DNA of 64,000 nucleotides from Atopobiaceae bacterium (GTDB lineage: Bacteria; Actinomycetota; Coriobacteriia; Coriobacteriales; Atopobiaceae), in NCBI GenBank assembly GCA_017533825.1, contig JAFWIE010000036.1, forward strand, positions 20,220 to 84,219. The letters are read 5' to 3'. A program made the position numbers and the translations under genes. Under the pieces are notes generated by a model. It made no database searches. It was not told where the DNA came from and worked only from the letters and a program-made list of their open reading frames with translations. Positions 1-13,300 of the stretch are shown here, piece by piece (positions within the stretch are counted from its first letter, which is position 1; each line of letters opens with the position of its first letter).

Positions 1-1092
1 GGGGGGAAGAGCTCCTTCGCTCCCATCAAGCCCGCGTATCTCACGAGCTATGACGGACAAGATCACAAGATTTCGGGAGTGGTCGTAGACGTGGACGAGA
101 ACGATGCGGGGCTGTTTGGAGCTTTCGACCCGACGGCTAGTTGCAGCGTCGAGAATCTGGCGCTTGTCGACTTTGACGTGAAGACTGCGGATGGCAATGC
201 TGGCGCCCTAGCAGGGTCTCTCAACGATGTGGAGGTGAGCAACGTCATAGCATACGCGACTGACAACAAGCAGGGTGAGGTCACAGGGTCTGGTAACGTC
301 GGTGGTCTGGTCGGGAGCATGACGGGTGGTTCCTTGCGAGCTACGGGAGCGTCGCTCTATGTTAAGGCAACCGGTAATGGCTCGGCAGGCGGACTCGTGG
401 GAATGGCTTCCGGTAACGCGACGATTTCCAGCAGCTATAGTGGTGGCCACACGACTGAGGGAGTGTATGCGACCAACGAAGCGCCGACTGCAGAGGTCAA
501 GACTTTCATCAACGTTCAAGGGTCTTCTGGCGTTGCGGGAGGATTTGTCGGGACGGTGCAGTCCGCGACTGTTAAGGATTGTTATGCAACGACGTCGGCT
601 AAGGCCGCTAACAGTGTCGGCGGATTTGCGGGTAGTGCTTCGGGCGGCTCCATAAAGAACTGCTATGCGACTGGTTTGGTGAGCGGTGCCGATGAGGAGT
701 CAAAGGCCGGTGCGTTTGTCGGCACTGCGGCGACGAGTCCGAGTCTAACGCTGGGGGAGTGCAAATTCTTCGAGATCACTAATGAAGGCATGCCGATTGC
801 CGGGGATGGACGCGAGATCAAGGCCGATGAGGTCTCTGCAATAGATAAGGACATGGAGACTTACAACGCTTTCTACAGGGCCGAAGATGCAGGTGCCGCA
901 GCGAAGCCCTACGATGCGATGCTCGCGAAATGGTACAGTAGCGCATACCCATATCCTTCGGTGGTCGACCTTGCCCCGATCACTTCCATTGATTACCTCA
1001 AGGATATTGATTACCTCAAGGATTGCTTCGTCGCAACGCATTATGGCGACTGGCCTTCGCCGGAGACGTTGATTGTCAATACCAAGTCATGA
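1..1092 (+). CDS. GLUG-repeat surface protein, 3' end (partial)
   Basis: The frame is open from base 1 to a TGA at 1090-1092, so the gene starts upstream; the first GTG at 79 is only an internal codon. The visible 363 residues carry repeated GLUG-type units, seen as GGLVG...G or GGFVG followed by a CYATG-like turn (around nt 300-400, 530-560, 620-690). GLUG repeats are known from bacterial surface and secreted adhesin-like proteins, where they form short beta-rich units. The C-terminus ends in a plain stretch without an LPxTG motif or hydrophobic anchor, so no sortase anchoring is visible. Near the end a six-residue block, IDYLKD, occurs twice in a row from an exact 18-bp duplication. A hairpin follows the stop. 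The function is taken to be adhesion, by family only. Confidence 0.8.
   Translation, partial: GGKSSFAPIKPAYLTSYDGQDHKISGVVVDVDENDAGLFGAFDPTASCSVENLALVDFDVKTADGNAGALAGSLNDVEVSNVIAYATDNKQGEVTGSGNVGGLVGSMTGGSLRATGASLYVKATGNGSAGGLVGMASGNATISSSYSGGHTTEGVYATNEAPTAEVKTFINVQGSSGVAGGFVGTVQSATVKDCYATTSAKAANSVGGFAGSASGGSIKNCYATGLVSGADEESKAGAFVGTAATSPSLTLGECKFFEITNEGMPIAGDGREIKADEVSAIDKDMETYNAFYRAEDAGAAAKPYDAMLAKWYSSAYPYPSVVDLAPITSIDYLKDIDYLKDCFVATHYGDWPSPETLIVNTKS
988..1023 (+). repeat. exact 18-bp tandem duplication inside the GLUG protein gene
   Basis: Bases 988-1005 and 1006-1023 are identical. The duplication keeps frame and repeats the hexapeptide IDYLKD. It looks like recent slippage. Confidence 0.9.
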
Positions 1093-1130
1093 CTGCTTTC
1101 ATCGCTTAGATGGATGATAGTTTTATAAAT

Positions 1131-1162
1131 GGGTGAGGCTCGGCTGATGCGGGGCCTCACCC
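1131..1162 (+). terminator. probable terminator of the GLUG gene
   Basis: GGGTGAGGC (1131-1139) pairs perfectly with GCCTCACCC (1154-1162) over a 14-nt loop, 38 nt after the stop. Only a short ACTTT follows, so the U-tract is weak. Confidence 0.55.
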
Positions 1163-1278
1163 ACTTTGATGCAGCTAAAACCCAACGTGGGACGTGCAAA
1201 TTAAGCATTGCGATTAGTCGCGATTTACACATGTGAAGCCCTTGTGATGTCGTACAATCATGATACGTATATTTCTGT

Positions 1279-1340
1279 CTCAACGAGGCGAAACGGGTAG
1301 AGAAATACTAGATACGCCTGTTGAGAAGCATATAAGGGGG
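1279..1340 (+). promoter_or_regulatory. structured 5' leader and ribosome binding site of the giant gene
   Basis: CTCAAC (1279-1284) pairs with GTTGAG (1320-1325), and AGGCG (1286-1290) with CGCCT (1315-1319), leaving one bulged G. The result is an 11-bp stem closing a 24-nt purine-rich loop. It ends nine nt before the strong ribosome binding site AAGGGGG (1334-1340) of the ATG at 1346. A TACAAT at 1253-1258 could be a -10 element, but no convincing -35 is visible. The loop matches no riboswitch class known to me; it may be an RNA control element or simply mRNA structure. Confidence 0.4.
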
Positions 1341-1345
1341 ACGAC

Positions 1346-4300
1346 ATGAGCGTTCAGACGAACCAGAAGCCCCACAGGACCAAGTCCGTACGGCAGGCCA
1401 TCAATGCCGTGACGTCTGTGGTGGTGAGCATCTCCATGGTGCTTTCGCTCTATGGTTGCGGCAGCACCGAGACCCTCTCTTTGACCGCCACGGCGTTGAG
1501 TTCGCGTGCCTCGGCGGCGATGTCTGCTGTATCGTTCCTCAGGCAAGCTTCCGAAGCAGGTAAGGAGAATGGCACTCCGGACGATAAGTCAAAACATGAG
1601 GAGAAGTCAACATCTGCTGAGCAGAGCAACGATGAGACTCCGAAGCAGGAGTGGCCTCGGAAGCTGGCGGAGACGGTCAAGGTCGACGACACCGACCGGT
1701 TCGTCACGGTTAAGGTGGAGTATGGCGAGGATGCCGGCATACCTTATGACGCTAAGCTCAAAGTGGAGAGGCTCGACGAGAACGACGACCGCAAGAACTT
1801 GTTGCGCGGGTTGCTGCAGGTCGGCGAAGGGGACTATGTGGCCGGCTATGCCTTTGCAAAGGCCGCGCTGGTTGTCGACGATAAGGAAGTGCAGCCAAGC
1901 AAGCCGATTGATGTCATAGTCGAGACAAACCTTATCGAATGGTCCCAATCCGACGCAATCGAGATGGCGCTGCTGGGTAATGCTGACGTCACGACATTGA
2001 ACGTGGAGAACCTCACGGGCAAGGATGACGCGGGGAACGAAACCGCCGATCCTCCGTATTCATGTGTGAAGTTCAGCGCGCCTGCACTTGGAGAGATGGG
2101 ATTCGCATCCGTAGCGGCCGAGAAATACGTGACGGATATGAACGGCGTGATGATCAGCGTCCTTGGTCCGCGTACAAAGTCCGTGGCTGTGGATGAGCAG
2201 CAACGCGACGACGAGCTCGAGAGCGGACAAGCGTTACAGAAGGTGCTGACGTTCAGCACCGATCCCGCACACTCATGGTCCTCGACCCTGTGGGTGCGAG
2301 CGGTTGATGGTCGTTCGGAGGGGGAACGCCGGGGATACGCTATCGGGCGCATGATGCATGAAGGTCAGCTTGCAGACGAGCTGTTTGGTCGTGACGGAAC
2401 GACTGAGCCCGTCAGAGTCTCCGCATGGGATCAAGTGGGGCTTGTGTGGGCGAGCGAGGAAGAGCCTAGTGCTGAGGGTCCTTCCGACGGAATGGTCAAC
2501 GAGGCGGAGGGCGAGTCATCTGCGCAAGAAAATGACAACCAAAAGGAACAGGTTGAGACCAGGGAGGAAGGGCAGACAGAGCAGGATGCTGCTACTGAGG
2601 TTGAGTCTTCCTCGGATGGGCAACAGGTCGTGAACCAGCATAGCGATGAAAAGAGTGGCGAACAAAACGGGCGCCAGACACCGCTCGACTTGGTGAGTCA
2701 TGGTATCGATACGACCGAGTCCGTGCGTAGCGGAGCCGAAGAGCTGCGGGAAGACACCGTGAAGGGCAGAGGTTTCGAACAAGAGTCGGTCACGCTTGAG
2801 GCAAAGAGCGGGACGTCGAAGGACGGCGTAGATGTTCAGTTGAGTGTCGAACATGCAGAAGCCATTCCAGCGGACGTCACACTTGAAGTATCGGAGCTGA
2901 AGGGTGCGGAAGCCGCCAAGTATCGCGTACCGAGCGAGGCGACGCTTGGCGCCGAGACTGACTACTTCCGCGTGTTCGATATCTCGCTCGTTGGTCCCAG
3001 TGGCATCGAGTATGAGCCTACGGCACCGGTGAAGGTTGCAATCAAGCTCAATGACGACGAGGTGCCAGAAGAGACAGAGGTGCTTCACTTCTCCGACAAT
3101 ATGGTGGCAACGAACGTTGGGGCTGTGCAGACTGACGACGCGTTTGAATTTGTCACCGACGAGTTCAGCGTGTACGTAGTGTCGGGCACTGTTGACGAGT
3201 CGATCTCGGGGGTTGCAGAAAGCGACGGCAATAGGCCTGTTTTCAGACTCGAAGTAGAAGACAGCGTGATGTTGAGCGAAGTGCTCCAAGAGCTCGCCTA
3301 CCTATATGAAGACAGTGTTCTCTCAATTGATGATGTGGAGGACGTCTCCGTCTCTGATACCGCGACGGGAGCGGCATCGTCTCTGACCGTGGAGGAGGTA
3401 ACCGACGAGTCTGATCCGTCCACGTCACGGGATTGGAAGCTGACGGTAGAATCTCCCTTCGAATCACTAACGTTGAACTTGAGCTTGAGGGATTCCAACA
3501 CGGTCGCGATTGATCTGAAGGCGCTGATTCCCGTAACCATTCAAGCTGATGATGAGACAAAGGTCTACGATGGCTATGCGCTTTCCGCGAGCGGATACAG
3601 TGTGAGTGGCCTGGCTGAGGGCGATAGCATTCAGTCTGTTACCGTAGAGGGCACTTGCACGGATGTGGGCACAAGCACCAGCAGAGTCGAAGATGCACAA
3701 ATCGTCAATGCCAACGGCGAGAATGTGACCGCGACTTACGAGATTAAGTATATGCCAGGTACGCTCGAAGTGACCAAAAAGCCGATTACGATTACTGCGG
3801 ATAACGCCGAGAAGGTCTACGACGGCACCAAGCTGGAAAAGAATACCTACACGAGCACCGGACTTGCGGACGGAGATGTGTTCGACAGCGTGAGCGTCTC
3901 TGGTACGCAAACCTTGGCGGGTACGACCGAAAATGTACCTTCGAATGCGCGGATAGTACGCCCAACTGAAGGGAGTACCGTCGTTGACGTGAATGATAAC
4001 TATGATATCACCTACAAAAACGGAACCCTTAAGGTGACGAAGCGAGAACTGAACATCATTGCCGACAGCGCTTCTAAGGAATACGATGGAACTGCGCTCA
4101 CAAAAGAGTCCTACACCACAGACGGCCTTGCAAAGGGCGATAGTGTAGAGAATGTCACCGTTGCGGGTAGCCAGACGGATGCTGGCACGAGCGAAAATGT
4201 ACCGTCGGCAGCAAAGATCGTAAACAGCGAGCAAGAGGATGTCACCGGCTGCTATAACGTCACCTATACAAATGGCATGCTTGAAGTTACAAAGAAGAAC

Positions 4301-7300
4301 GTCAAGCTGACGGCTGCAAGCAGCGTGCAAGTCCATGATGGCGCACTGAAGACTGTTGACGGGTTCACCGTGAGCGCTGATGACGCACAATTGAGCGGCG
4401 TGAAGTTCGGCGATTCGCTCTCTGCGTCAGGTTCTGGAACGGCAGTGGGAAGCTACGACGTCACGTTTTCCAACGTCACCGTTGGTGAGACGACGGATGC
4501 TTCTGGTAACTACGTCGTTGGCGAAGTCGAGAATGGCACGCTGCTTGTCGTAGAGCACGCCCCGCTCGAGAAATCCCTCAAATCGTTCAAGGGCAATGTT
4601 GCGAGCTATCAGATAACGATCAATCCCAATGGCCTTGAGTTGAATAAAGGGGGAAAACTCACACTTCGAGATACCTTTAGCGACAACCTGTCCATCGACT
4701 ACGCTTCGATACGGGTCGATAACGATCAGGTAACATACGATTACAGTGGTTTCACAGGCACCTATGTGGTTCCCGACAAAACGCCCGTCAACATCACGTA
4801 CAGCACGCGCGTTGCCGGAGCCGCGGGCACAGACGCGTCATTCGGAAACACGGCACGCCTTGGTGTCAGCAAGGACGGAGGATTTGCCAACTGGTACAGT
4901 GCATCGGTGTCCGAGACTCAGACCATTACCCCTACTGGTTCAGACATTGAGGGGACGGATGGCGAGTATGTGATTCGGCTCTTCGCCTACGCGCAAAACC
5001 ATATGGAGGAAGGGCTTGAGGGAGCAGTCTTCCAGCTTTTGGATGCGAACCAACGGCCCATCACGTATCGAGCAGGCGAGCAGGCGGGAAATGCCGTCAC
5101 CTTCGAGACGGGAAGCGACGGTTTCGTGACGGTCGAGCTCAACGATGGCGTTGTCTCTCTCCGCAAGAACACGGTCTACTATCTGGAAATGATTGAGGCA
5201 CCCGTTTCGGAAAATGGCGATGGAAGCTATACGTATTACCAGAAGGACAATACGCTGTTCCGGTTCTTGATTACGGACGATCCAAGCTACGAAGGCAACT
5301 ACAACTACTTTAATGGTGACGTACTAAAGGTGCGTTGCTACCCCGAAGCGTCTGGCATAAACGTCACAAAGCGTTTTGCTGGGAACTATAGTCCGACCGA
5401 TGAGCAGAAGAACCAGATTCGTTTTGTTCTGCAAAAGGAGGACTTGGCACGCGGTAAATGGGTGGACGTAGAGTCTCACACCTATTCGGAGTTTTCGTAC
5501 GGATCGATGAACTTCAAGGCGGGCCGGGCAGGCGGTGAGCCGCTTGAGGAGGCCGTACCGTACAGGCTCATTGAGGAGAACGACGAGATTGAAGGTGTCG
5601 ATCACAGCAGGTCGGTGACACTCACCTATCAGAATAAAGGGCAGACAATACAGGAGTACAACAACGAGTTCGTGGTTGACCCAGATTCCAATACGTACAG
5701 CTTCAGCTTCGTCTACGAGAATACCTACATTGACCACAAGCTGACTCTTGTCAAGATGAATGAGCGGGCGGGAGAGCTTTTGCCGGGTGCAGAGTTCACG
5801 GTTTACACAGCATCTGACAATGCAGAAGTAAAGACCTATACTACGGATGAGGAGGGAACGCTTGAGATTCGTCGCGACGATGAAGGTGCCAACTACGTTG
5901 CCGATACTGCCTACTATGTGACAGAGACGAATCCGCCGCAAGGGTATCTCACTCCAAAGAGTCCGGAGAAAGTCTACTTCTACTTCTCTGAGTCGGGTTC
6001 GGGCGTACCAGAGGGGCTGCCGAGTGATGTAACGGCCGTAGATCTTACCACGACATATGATACCGTTGTTATTAACAATCAGACCGATACTGTGAGTGTG
6101 CCGGTTACGGTTACTTGGCCTTCCGACGAACCGAATGGCTGGCCTACGGATGTCGATTCGGTGACAGTTGCTCTGTATCAGTCGGTTAACGGTGGCGATG
6201 CCACACCGGTGCTTCGAGACGGCAAACCTTTGGCCATTACTCTGAGCAACGCAAAGACCTTTGATAACACGACGTTCGCTAGTCTTCCTGCTAGAGATGG
6301 AGAAGGCAACGATATAACCTATTCGGTAAAGCAGAATGAGCTGGCAGAATACTACACATCATACAAAGTCAGCAGTTCCGGCTGGTATGTCATCAAGAAT
6401 GAGCACGCTGTGAGCGTGATAGTAAAGAAGGAGTGGTATAACCTCAACAATGAGCCACTGTCCGCCGACCAGGCCAGTGGCAAAGGCAGCGTGAAGTTCG
6501 ATCTATACCGCACCACCACGGAGAGTGAGTCTGCTGCGACCCGTTCAGAGCTCGAGTCCATGCTTCGCAGTGCGACTCCGGTCAAGAAAGGCATTGAGCT
6601 CTCGAGTGACAACGACTGGCAGGAGACTATCGCATCGCTTCAAAAGCAGAACGCAAAGGGCGATAAATATTACTACTATGCATTGGAACGTGAGGACGCC
6701 ATGCCTCGGAATAACGAGGACAGCTATGGCATTGCTCCTGCGAGCGATTCGTCCCCGCGCACATTAACCATAAAGAACACCCAGACGCCAACGACCGTCA
6801 TCATTGGGGCCGAAGATCTCGAGAAGGCGTATGGGCAGGACGACCCAGCGTTTGCTTTTACTACGGAAGTACAGGATGACGATTGCACGATTAGTGCCCC
6901 CGTTCTCGGAGATGACGGGAGATACGTCGTTACGGTGAAGAAGGGCACGGAAGAAACGCAGATTTCCTTTGCATGCACTCGCGAAGAAGGGGAGGACGTG
7001 GGCACCTATCCTATCGTGCCCGAAGGCGATTCGAGTCAAGGGAATTATCGTGTCCGCTTCGATAACGGCGACCTAACCATAACACCTGCGCAAGTGACCG
7101 TGAGAGGCACGGCCACGAAGGTGTACGGCGACGCCGATCCGACGTTGGTTGAGATTACGGGCCTGAAGGACGGGGATTCGATTGCCTACTATGCATATCG
7201 CGATATCGGTGAGCACAAGGGCAACTATCGTATTACCGTGACCGGTCAAACAAAGCAGGGAAATTACGAGATAACGTATGTGAATGGTTATCTGACAATC

Positions 7301-10300
7301 GAATCTGCGCCCGTTACCGTAAAGGCTGATGACATTAGTAGGGCATACGGAGAAGAGGATCCCGCGCTTACGGTCACGATGGATGGGCTCAAGAATCAGG
7401 ACGCACAGAGCGTAATTAAGTATCACATTGAACGCGCAGAAGGTGAGTCCGTGGGTGAGTACCCCATTACGGTGACGGGCGATGGGAGTCAAGGCAACTA
7501 TACCGTGACGTTCGAGCCAGGGACATTTACCATTACGGGTCACAAGGTAACGGTTCGGGCAAAGAATTTTGCAAAGACGTATGGCGACGATGATCCCACT
7601 TGGGAGGCCGAGGTAACCGGTCTTAAGGAGGGCGACACGCTCGACTATAGCTTTAGTAGAGCGCCGGGCGAGGACGCAGGTACGTACGTAATCACGCCTG
7701 CAGGAGAGGCTACGCAGGGCAACTATAGCATCACGTACGAAACTGGTCTCCTGACCATCAACCGTGCCCCACTCACCGTCACGCCCGTAGACGTTGTGAA
7801 GCCGTTGACAAATCCCGTTACTGCCGATCCACAGCTGAGTGTAACGTTCGACAAGCTGCGCAATGGAGATGACGAGATTGTTCCGACCGCTGAGTACGAT
7901 TCGGGAACGCGTACGTGGACATATACGTATGCTCGCGAGGGCAGTGCAAACCCAGAATTTTCCTTCACGCTCACGCGCACCCCTGGCGAGGCGGCAGGTC
8001 CGTATGTAATTGCAGCCAGCGCACACGGAGAGCGTGCGAAGAACTACAACACCACATACAAGACAGGCACCTTCACGATTCTGGCCACACATAACGTAAC
8101 GGTGAACCAGAAGACGCTGGATATGGTCGATGCGACCAATAATCCGGAATGCACTTACATCGCCAGCCTTGACCTTACTGGTACTGGCATCGAGGACTAC
8201 GACGTTGGCGGATTCGAGAACAATCAAATTACCTTCACCCTGCCGAATGAAGGTGTCAGCAGTAAAGTCCTGCCCATTCCTTCGGGTGCGAAATTGACGA
8301 TTACCCAGGAAACGCGGAATCCAGATTACACGACAACGGTTGCGGCCACCGATGGTACGGTATCGGGGACAACGGTCCAGATTGATTCGGTGGACAAGGC
8401 GTCCACCATCAACGTTACCCACACGCGCATTAGCCTGCCCGTGCAGGCACGTGCGGCCCTCCGTCAAACTGAGAGCGGATCGGCGGATGAGGAAGGGGCT
8501 ATAGAGGTAGAGCCTCTGGGGTATCTCGGCATTGCGAGGGACTCCGAACGCAACCCGATTGCACAAAGCGCGGATGACCTTATGGGAGAACTTGATGCCC
8601 AGGGAATCTATAATCTTCCGGAAGACAAATACTACGTACCAGATCACCTCTCCGTGTACAACGAAGAGTCGGTGGTGGCTGCGAATGTCCAAGCGGTGCG
8701 TTACGACGCCGATAGTGGGGCATGGCAATACAGCACGGATGGCGTAGGCTACACCTCCTTCAATGATGGTGAACGGCTAAAGCTGTTCTACAAACCGAAG
8801 TTCATTTGTCGCGTGCAGGCTGACGGGCAATCGTTCTACACGTTGAAAAACGCGTTGAGCCACATCGGCGAGATTGCCAACGACAAAAAGGGCACAATCG
8901 AAATGCTCATTGAGAGCTACACCATGCCCGCATCAGACGCGCTTACCGTTCCCGCGAACTACGATATTACGTTGACAACGGCGAATGAACTTGGCGGCGA
9001 CTCGGTCATACTGCGCAAACGGAGTTTTAGTGCCGGTCACATGATTACGAACGGAGGCAAGCTGACCCTCGGAAGCATCGCTCTCGACGGCAACAAGAAT
9101 CGAGTATCGGCCAACGAAGCTATGCTGCTGAATAAGGGCGCTCTGACCGTTGGCGGAGGGACTGTCTTGCAGAACGCAAGCGGCGTCAATGGCGGTGCAC
9201 TGTATGTGGACGGCGGCAGCGTGGAAGTGCAGGCAGGCGCATCATTCTCCGGCAATAAGGCGACGAACGGTGGTGCAATTTACTTCCGCGACGGCAGCAT
9301 CAGCATCGCAACAACAAACATCACGCAGAACGAAGCAGCTAACGGTGGTGCCATATATATTGGTGCAACCCAAAACAATACGCACACGCTTACGCTTACC
9401 ACCGCCAGCAGCCTTACGCAGAACACCGCAACCAATGGTGGTGCGGTATACATGGCGGGAGGAAAGGTTGAGAGCGGCGGCGCGATTGCGGATAACAGCG
9501 CGACGAATGGCGGCGCGGTCTTCGTGACTAATGGTACGCTCCATGTTGCTGACGGCTCCGTGAATGGCAATACCGCGACTCACGGTGGCGCACTCTACAT
9601 GTCCGGTGGCATCTTGAACATGACCGGGGGATCTGCGACGAACAATACAGCCAGCGAAGACGGTGGCATGCTCTATGCCAGCAATGCGACCGTGAAAGTC
9701 GAAGGTGGAGTCATTACTGGTAACGTCGCTACAACGGGCAACGGTGGTGCGATACTGCTGGCTTCCGGCACTGCTACGGTTGGCGGCGCAACAATCCAGA
9801 ACAACGCCGCTGCCAATGGCAATGGCGGTGCAATTTGTCAAGAGGGAGGAACACTAACCGCGACGGGTACTATTGATGGTGAAAACACAGCAGAGAATGG
9901 TTCGGCGGTTTATGTCCAGACCGGTCGCGCCACCTTTGATGGCTGCAAAATAACTGGCAATGCCGCCACGGCAGGTGGCGCCATTGGTGTGGGCAGCGAA
10001 GAAGCGAGGCTCTTCTTTGCTGGGGATGTCCAGGTCAAGGACAATACTTGGGGGGACAAGACAGGTAACCTGTATCTCGATAAAGATACCGATCTTGTGA
10101 TTAATACCAATGGCTTGGGCGAGAACGCAGACATCGGCGTGCATGTGTCGGATGAATTCTTGGACACGCGTGGGGACGTTGGTTGCAAATTCGGCACCTA
10201 TACCGCCAATGCAAACCTCTCCCGCTTCCACAACGACGTGAACCCGACGCTTACTGCCAGCGACAACAACTACAAAATCATTTGGAGTCAGTCCATCAAA

Positions 10301-13300
10301 GTCCAAGTGCTGCGCCTAAGCTCATATGCATCGGCATTTCCGCCGGCGGGGTCGGCCGCTTTGCTCGCCAGTTTCAGTTACGCTCCAAAGTCGCAAGAAA
10401 ACGACATCTACGACCTCGTCATGGAGATGTACGACAAATTCAAAACAAAGATTACCGGAGATGACCTCTACGCATACTCCTTTGCTTCGACAGCGAGGGA
10501 TTTCGCGCAGTTCCTCTCCGCGATCAACTGGAATAGCGCAAACCAGTGTTGGGACTTCGTTGAACCTGGGGGAGCGACTGCGACTGATAGCAATCCAACG
10601 CTCAAAATCTACTACTCGGAAGGCGCTTACCTCTCAATCGTCAACAATAGTGCTTATGATTTGACGGTAGACTCCATGAAGGTTCTCAACACGGATGTGC
10701 CGGTCTACGGTTATCCCACCGTCAAGAACAATGTAACGCAATCCAGTTTTGTTCCGGTCACCTCGGAAGATTTGGTGCTGAAGAGAGGTGAGAACATCAA
10801 ACTCCTCTTCCCGGGTGCAGTGAACCAGAACTGGACCCTTACAGGCACCTTCACCAATCCCGCGACTGGCGAAGCCGTCGGAAATGCGGATTACGCCTAT
10901 ACCCTCGACCGCACTCATGGTGGAACGGAGCAGACGGCTACTACGGATGCCAATGGTAGCCTCACCCACAGTGGCAAGACGAATGGTACGGCTGGCGGAA
11001 GCTACGAAATTCTGTTTGGCGATCCTACCTACATCTGCAAGGTGACAGACAGTGCGGGCGAGCATCCCTTCGCGACTTTGAATGCTGCGTGGAATTACAT
11101 CGTGGACAATGACTTAACCTATACGATGGAAGACGGAACCACTCGGCTTGGCGGCACAATTGAGATGCTCGTGGACTATCTCCAGCCTCTGAATGACGTG
11201 TTGAATATAAACGAAGCTTCATTCACGAGCAGGAGAAAGGAGTACAGTGGCTATTGCCTGAGGCTGACTACTGCTGCCACAGAAGGGGTTCAATATCCCT
11301 ACGTTGGAAAACCGGGCGCTACACGAGCAACGATCAGCCGCGACTCGGACAACGGTGGCGCTGCCGTGATTGCTATGCCCCATAAGAATGAGGTACGGAC
11401 AGAAACGCAGTGTGATGCGTACCTGATTACCGAGAACCTCAGCTTCGACGGAAAGGCGCTGGCAAAGAAGGGCAATGGCGGTGCCATCAGTACCGCTAAC
11501 AACGTGGTAACCATAAAGGGCTGTGACTTCAAGGGGTATCAGGCTCAGCGAGGTGGCGCAATCTTCGTTGCGTGGGGTGGACTGACCGTTGGCGGAGACG
11601 AGACGAAAGACCACTGTACCTTCTCCAACTGCACGACTGGCGACAAAGAAGACAAAACGGGTGGCGGTGCGATTTGGAGCACGGCGCAAAACATCATTGT
11701 AAAGAACAGTGACTTTGATCACTGCGCCTGCGAATCTGGTCTATCTCAAGGTGGCGGCATCTTCCACAACATCCGTAAGGATGGATCGGTGGTTTACAAG
11801 GATTCCGAATTTCCCGCATTCCCAACGGGCTATTCAGCAAATAGTTCTACACAGATAATCGACTGCAATTTCAATGATTGCTACGCAGAGGGTGGCTCTG
11901 GCGGCACCGTAGAGTCCGACTCCATGCAGGTGACGGTTAAGGGATGCACTTTTAAGGGGAGCTATAGCAACAAAAACAACGCAAATGGTGGCGCACTGAA
12001 CATCCTCCACAACGATGCTTGGCAAAGCGCAGAAGTGTATCAGAACTCCAAGTTGGAAGTAATCGGCTCAACATTTGAGAACTGCCAGACCCAAAAGGAC
12101 AACTCGAGTGGTGGCGCCATTTGTGATCAGAATAGCTTTGAGGTCACCATTACCAACTGTGACTTTATCAATTGTAGGGGCTACTACGGTGGTGCCGTCA
12201 GAATCAATCAGAACAGTGTCCCGAATGTGACGGTCAATGCGCTTGGATCTCGTTTTGAGAACTGCAACGCTGGCAATTCGGGCGGTGCCATGAATGCCAA
12301 CGTGAAGACGATGACTATACGCGACAGCTACCAAGCTGAGGACGGAACAACAATAACAAAGAACGCATATGTCAAGGACTGCACAGCTCCAAATTATGGT
12401 GGCATATATCAGATAGGAGATGTCGAAGGCTCTGAGGTGACGGTGCAAAACGTGTACTTCGACAACTGCAAGTCAATCACTGGCAATGGCGGCGCACTGT
12501 ATGTCAATGCTCGGAGCCTGTCTATCACAGGCACGCCACGCGTGAGTGAGAACGATGCCTACACGTTCAAAGATTGTACGGCAGGCAGTTCCGGCGGCGG
12601 AGTGTATCACTGTCCTAAATCGACTCCCCCAGATTCGAAGGATGAGTTGGAAGACGTTAGCTTCTATAACTGCTCGGCCAGTGCGCAGGGTGGCGGCGCA
12701 AGATTGATCGTGGCGACCATGAGCATGAGCGATGCCGAGGTACGGGCATGCGAGGCGGTGGCGGCTGGTGGCGGCATATACATGCAAGGCAAGTCCACGG
12801 TGACGGATTGTGTCTTTGATGGCAATCGTGCTACCGGCGAAACGGGCCAGGGCGGTTCGCTCTACATCAGTTCAGGTGCCGTGGGGATTACCGGTGGCAC
12901 TATCAGCAAAAGCATCGCCGTGAACGGTGGCGGAATCTACAACAGAGGCGCGCTCACCATCAACAAGGGTTCTGGTACTAGTGACGCGATCACAAGCTGT
13001 GCAGCTAGGACTTCGGGCGGTGGCATTTATACTACCAACGCTGTCACCTTGGATGAGACTACGATTTCGGACTGCTATGCGGTAACCTCCGGCGGCGGAA
13101 TCTATCAAGGTGGCGGTGATCTGTTGCCGTATGGCACCATAACGGGCTGCTACGCCGGACAAGGCGGCGGCGTGTACTCGAATACTTATATTAACATGAA
13201 GGACGCTACAAAGGCGGCAACGATTTCCGATTGTCATGCCGCTTCGGTCGTCATTGCCGAAGATGGCTCGGCAAGTGCGGATGCGGAACTCCAACCTTCC

